From NCBI RefSeq assembly GCF_010183535.1, contig NC_071330.1, positions 3,453,717 to 3,517,716 of the forward strand: 64,000 bases of DNA, given 5' to 3'. This stretch comes from Caenorhabditis remanei. Its lineage: Eukaryota > Nematoda > Chromadorea > Rhabditida > Rhabditidae. The translations under genes were made by a program, and so were the position numbers. The notes below the pieces were generated by a model, which saw nothing but the letters and a program-made list of their open reading frames with translations, was not told where the DNA came from and ran no database searches. Shown here in pieces: positions 33,403 to 43,964 of the stretch (position 1 is the stretch's first letter; each line of letters starts with the position of its first letter).

Positions 33403-36400
33403 ATGACAACGACATCAACGGGAGTCTCACTTCGTGAGCAAAGTCCTCAGGACGTCGACGGGCACGAAGAGGCACGTCTCAATGCGGATTCGGATGACGG
33501 GTCACACGGATCACAGGATCCTGGGAAGATGTTCATCGGGGGATTGAGTTGGCAGACTACGGCAGGTAAATGAAATTTTTTGGAATTTACTAAAAATTTG
33601 AATTCTGAGAAGCCGAAATTCATTTTTGCTTGAATTTTAGCCACCATATTGGCCATGAAGTACTTGGCGGCAAAATTAAAAAATTTCGAAATTTTGAAAT
33701 TTTTTGGCGAAAAAGTCAAATTTTTGAACATCATTCATAATTAGAAAAAATTCTGAAAAATCATCAAAAATGTTCACATTTTCGATAAAAAATTGAAAAA
33801 GTTTCGAAAAATTTCAAAAAAATTGATTCATTTTTTTGACAGGGCTTTGACAAGTATGAATAAACCCAATTCTTATATTTCTTTTTCAGAAAACCTCCGC
33901 GACTATTTCGGACGATTCGGTGAGGTGAACGAGTGTATGGTGATGCGAGATCCGGCGACAAAGCGAGCTCGCGGATTCGGATTCATCACTTTCGTCGATC
34001 CGTCCAGTGTTGATAAGGTGAGATTTTTTATTTTATTAGTTTTCTGAAAATTCTGGAACTTCTCTCTTTTTACTCGAGATTGCATCTTAGATTGGCCATA
34101 CTTGTCAAGACCCGAAGGGACTATTCTTGGAAAATTTTTTTTTCTGAAAAATTAACCAGATTTTTGGATTTTTTTTTTTGAAATTTTTGAAATTTTTCAA
34201 ATTTTTCATCGAAAATGTGAACATTTCTGATGATTTTTCAGAATTTCTTCTAATTCTGAATGTTAATCGAAGATTTTACTTTTTCGCAAAAAAATTCGAA
34301 AAAATTTGAAATTTGACCTTGGGGCCAAATACCCGGGCATTGACAAGTATGAGATTGTCTTCTGTGGTACTGCTTTCTTGAGGCTCCGCCCATATTTGGT
34401 ATCAGATTGGGCGGAGTCTTCAGTTTTGAACAGCTCGCTGAAATTTATAAAATTCAACTCAATTTTTTAATTTTGTAACAAATTTTCGTTTTTGATCTGA
34501 ATTTTTTTTGTTGAAAAAATGGAAACCTTTACTATATTAGCTCCTCACAGTGCTTACAACGGCGCCCCACCGAAATCCCCTTGCAAAAGTGACTCTTTTT
34601 CTCTGCGTCTCTCAATTTCGCACACAATTTTCTTCGGTTTCGGTAGAGCGCGGTTGTAAGAAGCGTGTCGTCCTAATAAGATATTCTTGTTTCCAAATTA
34701 TCAGTGCCAGAAATTCTAAGCTTCTTGAAGCTCCGCCCACATTTTCCTCTTTACCTTGAACATGAGTGAAAAAGTGGGCGGAGCCTCGATGTGAAGAGGA
34801 GCACTTGAATTGATAATACTTGAAAACCCGAAAAACAGACGTTCTAAAACCGCGGAAAATTTTAAATAAAAAATGCGTAAATTAGCTTTTTTTTGAAACC
34901 TCGATACAGACAATCACAAAATTTTATTTTTTTCTGCATATTTTCAGTTCAAATCCAACTTTTATTTGAAAAATCTTTGCTCATTGTTGCAGGTGCTGAA
35001 TGCGCGGGAACACGAGCTCGATGGCAAAAAAATCGACCCAAAGGTTGCGTTCCCGAAAAGAACACAAGCCAAGGTTGGTGAGGAAAAAGAACACAGGGAT
35101 AACCGCAATTCACAGAATGAGTATCATTCGAATCATGATGAGTTCATGAGTAATTTGATGAAAATGATGAACGAGATGACCGCAACTGAAGAACAGGTCA
35201 TGTACTACGAACAGTCACAGCCACGCCCACCGCGAAACCGAAACGAGTACAGATCCAAGGTTTAGATATAAGTTTTATTTGTGGGCGATTTAAGACATGC
35301 AAGTGCGCTCTGTTGGACATTGATTGTTTGGTGGAGCGCAGTTGCTCTCTATTAATTTTTTAAGGAGACTGTTTGGGAGAGGTAGGAAAGGCATGTGCGG
35401 CGCCAAAGTTCAAATTTCAATTTTTCGAATTTTTTTTTGCGAAGAAGTCCAATTTTCGACTATCACAGGGATGTGCCTATGGAGGCGCTTTGGGCGCTGA
35501 AAGATTTCAAAGTGGGCGAAAATGGGACGAGAGAGAGTGTGTAAAATCGAGAGAGTGTGTCTGCGTCTCTCCATTTCGCACACTCTTTCTCGTCGCATTT
35601 TCAAATTTCGGCTGAAAATGCGAGGCGCTCAACGCCACCCGGGCACATACCTGGACTATCATTCGGAATTAGAAAAAAATTCTGAAAAATCATCAGAAAT
35701 TTTCACATTTTCGATGAAAAATTGAAAAAATTTGGTTAATTTTTTTTAAGCCGGGCCTTCCCGGGTCATGCGCCGGGCCTTGACATTGGGAAAATTGGAA
35801 ATTTCAAAAAAATTTTAAGTCTAATATTTTTTCAAAGATCTCCTCTTTTTATTCTTTATTCCCTCACGCTTTTTCCCAAAACTTTTACACTTTCTTTCTG
35901 TGCGAAAATTGTTAGGTGTGGAGCTCTCCTCTTTTGAGATAATTGAGGGGCAATTAGAATCTCGTGAAGGCGTTCGAACGAAAAGAAAAGGCGGAAGCCT
36001 CTCTGAGAAATAGGAATTGAAGGCTTGATGAAAAGTGGCGGAAAACGGTGTGAAGGCATTTTGATTTAGTGTCGAGAAGTGCGAGATTTTATAGTTTTCG
36101 GGTTTAAAAGTTCCGGTAGAAATGGTTTTTGTCTATTAGCTCTGCACAGTTCTTACAACTGCGCTCTACCGTAATCCTCTTGAAAAATGACACAATTTTT
36201 TTCGGTTTCGGTAGAGCGCAATTGTAAAAAGGGTGCCGTGCTAATGGGATACTGCTGACTGGCGACCAGAAATTCTTGTTTATTTTCAATTTTCCCCCTA
36301 AAATTTCCCAAAGACCACTCCTCGAATTCAAGTTTTTCTACCAGAAATCTCTGAAGAAAAATAAGTAAATGTATATTTATTTATATGCAAATACGATTGT

Positions 36401-39400
36401 CACCACACACGGACACAGACGAAAAGAGAAGAGGAGGCGCTAATTCGATTTGTGACTCCGTCGTGCCTTCTTCGTCGGCACCGACTTCTTGCCTCTCTTT
36501 TGCCAATCTGTCTGTAGATTTGGTTATTCCTTATTTTCCCCCGGATTTCCGTTCTGTTTTTCTTATCGGAAAGCAAGGAGAAATTGATGTGGGAAACTAG
36601 GTTAACTGGAATTTGATTAGATTGAAGTCAGAAAAAATGCGAAATGAGATCTTGATTACCACGAATTCTATGAGATTCTAGAAATCGAAGTCTTTCGGTT
36701 GGTGGAGATCAGAGAATCGGAATTCAGAAATACAGTTTTTAATAGTTTTTCTGAATTTGACCCACCTGATATCCTCCAAACCTTACAAGGGAAATCTTTG
36801 GAGACGCGGCTCTCAAACGACCGATAAATTTGTGTGTAGGTACTTTCGACTACGGGCAGTCCATTTCTGCAGTCAAAACCTGCTAAATATCTTTGCGAAC
36901 CGAATTATGAGCTCTCAACCTTTTTATATGGTCAAGCTTTTTCACTTGAAATTCCAAATCGGCAAATAGTATTGGAATTCTATGCGAAAACGCTTAACCA
37001 TATGAAAAGTTTGAGAGCTCATAACTCAGCTCCCAGAGACATTTGGCAGGTTTTGACTGCAGAAATGGAATCCCCGTAGTCGAAAGTACCTTCAACCAAA
37101 TATATAGATCATTTGAAAGCCCCGTCTCCAAAGATTTCTCTTCTTAGCTGAAACTCGGCTCAGATATTCCTTGACAACCATTTCTCTGATGTCCGTGAAA
37201 TCCTAAGAGCTCTCGGTTGCCACCTACTCCGGACTCACCTGGAAGAAAGGCGGAGTCTTCTGTCAGCATGGAATCCGGATTTTTACCTGAGAGGTTCTAG
37301 TAGTCCCCCTGCTACAGTACTCCCCGACCCTACGACTTGAAAGTTGTGCCTCTTAGACACTTTAAAACAAAAAACAAGGTGTTCACCGGAGCGCAAATGC
37401 TTTCTCTCTCTCTGTGTCCCGGACGATTTGTCCCCCCGCTTTCCAGCAAAAAAGGGGGAAGTCGCGCGGGAAACGCATCAAAGAGGGCTATTTAACGTGA
37501 GTGATGTGGCACACACATACACACTCAGGCATACGACAACAACGAAGAAGTATTTGAAGAAGTGTATAGACACACATACACAACTATTGAATGGGTCCCT
37601 CCACCCCGTACCTAATTGCAGGCTTATTTTATGAAAATACTCCCCGTTTTTTTTTCTTTGCCAGGCCCTTCTTCTAGCTTTCCCCCTTCCTTTTAAGCTC
37701 TCTGTTTTTTTTTTGAGCGCCCCGATTTTCTTGTTTTCTTAGTTTCCATCTAGTATTCTAGGCAGCTCCTTATGTTCAAAATGATGATGATTTGAAGAAA
37801 AAAGAAGACGTGTGCTCTTCAATTCGGCAATCCTTTAAACCCTCGCTTCTTCTTCTTCTGTCCCCTACTTGGAAGGAAGTAAGGAGAAAGAAAAAGTAGG
37901 AAGGCTCTAAAGAAATATTGGTTTTGAATTGGCACACGACGATGGATGCGTTGTTTGAAGGGTCTTCGCCTGCTTCTGTAGCATGAAACTCGAAGAAAAG
38001 AAGTGGAAACTCACTAAAACCCTCCTAATTCGCCCTGATTTGTCGCTTGTCTCAAGTTGATAGATGGTGGTGGCTTAGGAGGCATTCTGGTTTTGACTTC
38101 TTTTTAGAAAGTCGGAACTTAGTTATAGTCATGAGCAGAATTGTGAGGATAAAGGACAAGACCTCCTCTGAAAATTTCCCCTTCCCTACGACTTCCCTTT
38201 CCATACTGCCAAAAGAAAGTGAGTGGCTCGTTATCGTTCTCCGTTCCACCACTTCTCTTCCGACTTCTTCTCTTCCACCGCTACCATCATCATCATCATT
38301 TTCCTCCATCTCCTTCCCCCCAATCCATCCATCCACTTTGACGACGACCTCGATTCCGTCACATCATCTCGAATTACATGCCCATCACACCCCGTTTTGG
38401 GTCGTCGGGAGCAGGAAGAATAAGGGAGAAAGTGGAGAGAGACGGCACCGAATTCACGTCAACTTTTGTTTCCTGATTTGTGTTGAGTGTGTGAATTGGA
38501 TAGGTCGAGACTTACCTGGTCAGAAGACGTTGAGCTAGGATTTTGAAGTCGTCAGAAGTCTGTTGGCACGGCGTCGAGCTTAGATCACAGATATCGTACC
38601 ACTGGTCTAAATACTAGTCCTTGTCCAATTTTCGAAATATCACGAGGTTACTGTAGTCTTCTGGAAGAACAAAGAGGCTCCGCCCACAAAGTGGTTCGAC
38701 CCATTAACCCAAAAACGTTTCTGAAGATATACCAAACGCACTCAATATATATTCAAAAAGTGAGTGGGCGTGGTCTTCACATCAGGTTGAGAAAAAGGAA
38801 ACGGGGACCCATGGCAAATAGAGTGGTCCCTCCTCCCCGTTTTTCGTCGTGCTTCTTTGAAAAGCTCAAACCACTTTTCATTCGAGCATACACACACATA
38901 CTCTGCTTCTTTTTGGATGAAGAGAGAGAGAGAGCACACATATTCACGCCCCGTATGTGTGTGTGCTCTTCCTTACTTACTTTTAATCGGTCTTCAGGAC
39001 CTCCCTCCCCTTTTTTGCACATTCTCTCGATAGACCGAGTTTCGGGTACTCTTTGGCCGGTCACAATTGAATCTAGGTAGCTCTCTTTCTCCCTGACTCA
39101 TGGCATTTCCGTTAATAACAGAATTCGTTATCCCCGTTTGGCATTTGTTTTCCGCCGTTCTGGCTTAGCTTTTTATTCGAAAAGCAATCCGTTTATTCTT
39201 CTCCTCCTCCGCGTTTTTATACTACTTAAATATCATTGTATATCTAGGCGTATAGGACTACATCCAGCAGCTTACAATGGCATACGTGGCATACGGTATC
39301 CCTCAGTTGCCAGTGGCCATACCATCGGTGGCCGGTATTGGAGTAGGTTGGGTAAACTTAGATCTTTAGAATCTAAAGACTTTAGATTTGAATGAAAAAG

Positions 39401-42362
39401 GGGATGCGCAAATCTGGTGGCCCAACTTTCAGATTGGAGGCCGAGAAATGAAAAACTAGTCCCTCATCCCATTAATATCACATATCTTACAGCTTGTCAC
39501 CAAAACCAAGAAAGTGTTCATCGGAGGACTGTCGGCCACGTCGACACTCGAAGATTTGAAGCAGTATTTTGAGACTTATGGAAAGGTGGAGGACGCGATG
39601 CTCATGTATGATAAGGCCACACAAAGGCACCGAGGTAAGTGATTCTTGTGGGTTACTGTAGGTCTTCTGAAAGAGGATTCTGAATATTTATTCAGTTTTT
39701 GCAGATTCTATCTGTGAAAAACGTTATTTTTGTATTTTCAACGATGAAATTGGGGTGGTACTCGCTTTTGGAACTCGGGGAAATAGAACTGTTACAAAAT
39801 AGAACTGTGAGAAAATGGAACTGTCTAATATAGAACTGCTACAATTTGGAACTCGGTAAAATGGAACTCGATGAAATGGAACTGGATAAAATGGAACTGC
39901 TACAAAATGGAACTCTTGTTCGAATGGAGCGCGTTTGCATTCATGACTTTTTAGAAGAAATAGAACCAATTTTTGTGGGGATAGTCGACTTTTAAGGTTT
40001 AAAAACACTTACATCATGAAGAGATTGTCTTCGTCTATTTAATAGTCAACAAAAAACTGAATAAAACTATATTAGATAAGCCCAATAAGCATTTTCAAAA
40101 CCAGTGATAGAGTTCCATTTTGTAGCAGTTCCATTTTGTAGCAGTTCCATTTTGTTCAGTTCCATTTTGTAACAGTTCTATTTTGTTCAGTTCCATTTTA
40201 CCGAGTTCCAAATTGTAGCAGTTCTATATTAGACCGTTCCATTTTGTAACGGTTCCATTTTGTAACAGTTCTATTTCACCGAGTTCCAAAAGCGAGTACC
40301 ACCGAAATTGGCAATTTTGTGCATTTTTCCAAATTTTTCTTACCTGTAAGCCAATGAAAAAACGCCTAACTTTGTCATTACATGTACCTACATACATAAT
40401 ACAAAAAAACTGGAAAATTTGCACAAAAGTAGTTTTGGACTTATGAAACGGCTCCGGGACGTTTGGTAACCGAGACGTTTGGGAACCGAGACATTTCGAA
40501 ACTTTCACAATTTGGCACCATACATTTCGAGACTAATCGCGACAAAATATATTGAAAAATGTCTTATTTTTCAGTGATTTTTTTCACGTTTAATGTGTCG
40601 TGGTTTCGAAACGGCTGGTTTCGAAATGTGAAGGTTGGCAAATGTCTCAGTTTCCAAACGTCTAGTTTCTATACGTCTCGGAGCCCATGAAACTGCTTAC
40701 TTTAACACTGAAAAAGAAAATCGTGAATAACTTTTTGCACAACCGGAATCTTCCAGATCTGAGCACAGATTCAGAATCAGCGTGAAATTTTCTATAAGAT
40801 CCACTCAAAACTCTATCCCAAAACAATTTTCTAAATTCTCTCAATTCCAGGATTCGGGTTTGTTACATTCGACAGTGACGAGGTTGCCGACAAAGTTTGT
40901 GAGATTCACTTCCACGAGATCAACGGAAAAATGGTGGAATGCAAGAAGGCTCAGCCGAAAGAGGTGAGTATACTGTAGGGAGGAGGAGGTCTTCTGGAGA
41001 TTCTGGAGATTCAGAAGACCTCCTCCTTCCCTCGTCTCCCAAAAAGAACAAAAAGGCATCACACCCGATTGAGCCTCTATTTCAGGTGATGCTCCCGGTT
41101 CAATTGAACAAATCGCGTGCCGCCGCCGCTCGTAACTTGTACGGAATGCCGCCAGAGACACTTCTCGCCTACGCTCAATACTTGCCACGATTCGGAGGAA
41201 ATTTGATGTATCCAGGATTCGGAAACGGTGAGTTTTCGAGTGAAAGTGCGCTCTAATGCAAAAAGTGCAATGGAGCGAGAATGCTCCCTTGGGAGTCATT
41301 CTAGGGGAACAGGGGAATGGAATCCGGTTGATTGACTGGTTTATGAGCTCTCGATTTTTTTGGTGAGATTTTTAAGATTGGTATTCTGGTGGCCGAGGCC
41401 AAGATTTCCTAAAATTTTGGTGGCCGAGAAAATTGGGGAAGTGGAATTCTAGGCCATTTATAAATAGTTGTTGAATCAAAGGGCAAACTCGGTCTCGAAC
41501 CGCCCATTTTAGATCTAGAACCGTTTGAATTGAAACTGAAAACTGTGAATTCATCAGTAGCCGAAGGTGGCCTAGAAATCCAACAAATTGAAAAGTTAGG
41601 CCATATCCGAATTCGTGTGTATTCAGTACGAATTCTCTTAGGTTTCACGATTAAGAACCGCCCGGAATAAAACTGGTACGAGTTAGAACCGCATACCGGT
41701 TTTGAAACAGCCTCCGAAATCTTAAATACTGTGAAAAAAATAATGTTTCGACAAGAATTTTCAAAAAAAATTTCACGGGCTGAAACGCAAGTGCGGCAGG
41801 GATTTGTGGGCGGAGCTTAAACCGCAAGTGGTGCGAATGAAATTTCAGATAGTTTTTTCAAGAGCAACACTGAATTTTGAGGAAAAAAATCGTATTTTAG
41901 ATTATTAAACATGAGAACTGTGAAAATATACAGAAAAAACGTTGAAAACAACGATTGAAACACGATTTTTTCTTAAAATTCAATGATGCTCGTTAAAAAA
42001 TCATCTGAAATTTCATCCACGCCTCTTGTCGCAGTTTAAGCTCCGCCCACAACTCCCTGCAGCACTTGCGTTTCAGCCTGCGAAACTTTTTTCGAAAATC
42101 CTTGTCGAAACTTTATTTTTCACAATAGGCCCCCTCTTCCTCTCCAGAATTCCCTTATAATCCTCCAGTAGACATTTCAGTATTCAACAACATGCCGGGC
42201 GGCTATTCGGGTCTCTCAACTCCCGGTGGCTCAACCAACCGTCCCCCACACCAATTCGACACCGCCAGTCTCTACAGTCTGAACAACGGAGCACAACACA
42301 TGACACTCGACGCCCAAACACAAATGTTCATGAATCCACAATCGTATCACAACAAGTATTAA
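33403..42362 (+). CDS. msi-1: Musashi RNA-binding protein (two RRMs), 7 coding exons
   Basis: Exons 33403-33565, 33890-34017, 34993-35073 (or to 35259), 39493-39634, 40851-40963, 41086-41227 and 42148-42362 join in frame to 327 aa (389 aa with long exon 3). RRM1 (about residues 42-124) has RNP2 MFIGGLSW and RNP1 [11 protein letters not shown]2 has RNP2 VFIGGL and RNP1 RGFGFVTF, ending [17 protein letters not shown] as in animal Musashi proteins. The C-tail is rich in N, P, G, Q and S. Musashi binds UAG-containing 3' UTR sites and controls translation, mainly in neurons. I recall the C. elegans orthologue as about 320 aa, close to the short form. The introns are large and transposon-loaded (intron 3 is 4.2-4.4 kb). 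The 3' UTR is convergent with gene A. Confidence 0.95.
33590..33858. repeat. GGCCCGG-family relic in msi-1 intron 1
   Basis: The AT-rich core with TTAGAAAAAATTCTGAAAAA ends in GGCTTTGACAAGTATG. The GC-rich left terminus is missing. Confidence 0.4.
34098..34351. mobile_element. GGCCCGG-family element in msi-1 intron 2
   Basis: Begins CATACTTGTCAAGACCCG and ends CGGGCATTGACAAGTATG. The ends are inverted repeats around the usual AT-rich core. Confidence 0.6.
34537..34677. mobile_element. Fold-back element, GCGCTCTACCG family, msi-1 intron 2
   Basis: Begins TTAGCTCCTCACAGTGC and contains CTCTGCGTCTCTCAATTTCG and GGTAGAGCGCGGTTGTAAG. It ends GTGTCGTCCTAATAA. Confidence 0.6.
35074..35259 (+). CDS. 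msi-1: Optional in-frame extension of msi-1 exon 3
   Basis: Past the AAG at 35071-35073 the frame stays open for 62 more codons to a second AAG followed by GTTTAG at 35260. The encoded stretch looks like real protein: polar, with [16 protein letters not shown] and [13 protein letters not shown], then a Pro/Arg/Asn-rich end. Both ends leave exon 4 in phase 0, so both can be used. The insert would lie between RRM1 and RRM2, lengthening the inter-RRM linker. Neither donor (GTTGGT or GTTTAG) is strong. Confidence 0.5.
35400..35786. repeat. GGCCCGG-family relic with an inserted inverted repeat
   Basis: Core phrases of the family (TTAGAAAAAAATTCTGAAAA, GCCGGGCCTTCCCGG) flank an inverted segment. 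GGGATGTGCCTATGGAGGCG and CGCCACCCGGGCACATACCT are its rough arms. Confidence 0.4.
36136..36246. mobile_element. Fold-back element, GCGCTCTACCG family, msi-1 intron 3
   Basis: A shortened member lacking the GAGAGACTCAGAG core. CTGCGCTCTACCGTAATC on the left, GGTAGAGCGCAATTGT on the right, ending GTGCCGTGCTAATG. Confidence 0.6.
36767..37170. mobile_element. Palindromic element in msi-1 intron 3
   Basis: The arms of nearly 200 bases pair at about four positions in five, judged by eye. Shared phrases include AAATCTTTGGAGACG, GTACTTTCGACTACGGG, CATTTCTGCAGTCAAAACCT and TTATGAGCTCTCAA, each mirrored on the other side of about 36968. Confidence 0.65.
37171..39492. other. Rest of msi-1 intron 3
   Basis: C/T-rich blocks and microsatellites. 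The longest open frame (38047-38538) overlaps an antisense frame and ends without a fitting splice donor. An alternative internal promoter cannot be excluded. Confidence 0.35.
39754..40303. mobile_element. hAT-like non-autonomous element in msi-1 intron 4
   Basis: Terminal inverted repeats begin GGTGGTACTCGCTTTTGGAA and extend for about 50 bases. A perfect 8-bp target-site duplication GAAATTGG flanks it (39746-39753 and 40304-40311), the hallmark of hAT transposons. Both arms are minisatellites of variable 14-18-bp units built on AAAATGGAACT and its complement. No transposase frame is present. Confidence 0.85.
40435..40690. repeat. GTTTCGAAAC-motif repeat block in msi-1 intron 4
   Basis: Contains GGGACGTTTGGTAACCGAGACGTTTGGG-type runs and GGTTTCGAAACGGCTGGTTT. 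It is similar to the intergenic blocks at 6.0, 8.8 and 9.9 kb. Confidence 0.45.
41731..42123. mobile_element. Palindromic element in msi-1 intron 6
   Basis: GTGAAAAAAATAATGTTTCG on the left mirrors CGAAACTTTATTTTTCAC on the right. Inner arms include TTTGTGGGCGGAGCTTAAAC and GTTTAAGCTCCGCCCACAA. It is the same family as 511-868. It ends only 24 bases before the last msi-1 exon, so it lies next to the 3' splice site. Confidence 0.7.
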
Positions 42363-43880
42363 ACGAGGATTGGATTCTGGCTCTGGCTCTGTCGAAATTC
42401 AACAAATTTCTATAATTTTTCTAATTTTTTTCATTTATAATTTTGCACCCACTTCCACTCTTCTCTTCCCCACCCCCATCATCAATCGCGTCTGTTGTAT
42501 AACAAAATGTAAAAAGTGTGAATAAGTACATTTGTGAGATTGTCCGAAATTTTTGAGAGTTTTTCAGAGAATCTCGGTTTTTATAGGGATTTTCTAGGTC
42601 ATGGCCTTGAAAATCTGTAGCTTGAAAACCAAGATTTTTCTCTGAAATTTCTGGAATTTCTCTGACAAAAATTAGACCATGCTAGACTACTCGCTTTTTT
42701 GCTCTCTCTCCATCCCCATTGTGTTTTTCTCTTTTTTGTTCTTCAAATTGCTCCATCCATCAATTTCCCCCCATGCATCCCAACTCACCACCAATCAATT
42801 TTCATCACATCAATACACAAAAGTAGAAAAGTGTCGTGATTTTGTGTCGTGTTTTTTCAACGCAAATCGCTTCTAGATGGTTTCATTTCAGTAGACGCCC
42901 CGCCCCAGTTTTTTGTGCACTCATCACCCAATTTACTCAAGTTTTTTCGTCGAAAGCAAGCTCTTTATTTTAGCGATAGAGCGTTTTTTGCTTTAGTCCC
43001 TTTTTCGGTGAAAATGGGCGGAGTTTAGTATTTTGGCAATTTTGTTTTTTTTTTCGACTTTCTCCCGCCTTCAGAAGCCCCGCCCATTTTCCCGATATCT
43101 CGAGGCCCCGCCCCTTTTTGTCGTGTCACAAGTCTCGAATGGACCAAACTCTCCATTTGCTCAATTTTCGAATCATTCAGACTTTTGACAGTTCTTCATC
43201 ATTTTACCCAATCATTTGCTAGATAGTCCTCTAACATTTTAGCCCCGCCCCCCAATTTTTTTCAGAACCCGGTGTTCGTAAACTGATACTTTTTTGTTCA
43301 TTTTCCCTGTGTGTCTTATTAATTTTTAATGTCATCCGAATTGGTTTTTTTGTCCCCTTCAAAGTAGATTCATAGATTCATGTAATCTTGCCCGATTCTC
43401 CACCCACCACCCCGAAAATCTGAATCTTCTTCAGCATTTCGGTGCGGCATCATATGTTTAATCATCTCCGTAATTTGTCTATACTACTACCATAATCTCT
43501 TCGATTTCTTCTTCTTTTTTCTCCTCGTGGCCCGATTTATGTATTTTCCAACCCCCTCTCCTCAAATCACCCATTTTTTGTTCTCCTTCTCTGTGAATCT
43601 ACTTTTTTTCCTCTCGATTGTCTTCTCCTCCTTCCTCACCCCGACTAACTTTTTTTTGATTATTTATAAAATACACACAGCGTCGAGCGCGCAACTCTCG
43701 AAAAACCCCCCAATCCTGTCAAATGTTTAAAATTTTTCCCAATCACTTTTAATCTGAATTCCCCACCCCACTCATTTCGTGTATCACTAGTTGCAAAAGT
43801 GACAAGAGACACTCGAAATGAGTTTCCCGTCTGAAAAATGTTTTTAAATCTTGATGTAACCAATAAATTTCTCCAGTTTT
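42363..43880 (+). terminator. msi-1: msi-1 3' UTR and convergent poly(A) region
   Basis: About 1.5 kb after the stop to AATAAA at 43862-43867. TTTATT at 43897-43902 is the minus-strand AATAAA of gene A, so the two genes converge with poly(A) signals about 30 bases apart. Three GCCCCGCCC boxes lie near 43078, 43104 and 43243. Frames such as 42679-42876 have no splice support. All but the first 15 bases of this 3' UTR are repeated at about 52938-54440. Confidence 0.65.
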
Positions 43881-43964
43881 AAATTACACACAATACTTTA
43901 TTTTTTCCTATTTTTCCTTGTGAACCCTTTTCAGATGAGATTTCATTCCTCCGATTCAGGAGAT

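Noticed and set aside
38047..38538. 163-aa frame inside msi-1 intron 3
   Set aside because: Low-complexity S/P/H-rich, overlapped by a long antisense frame, with no donor that joins exon 4 in phase.
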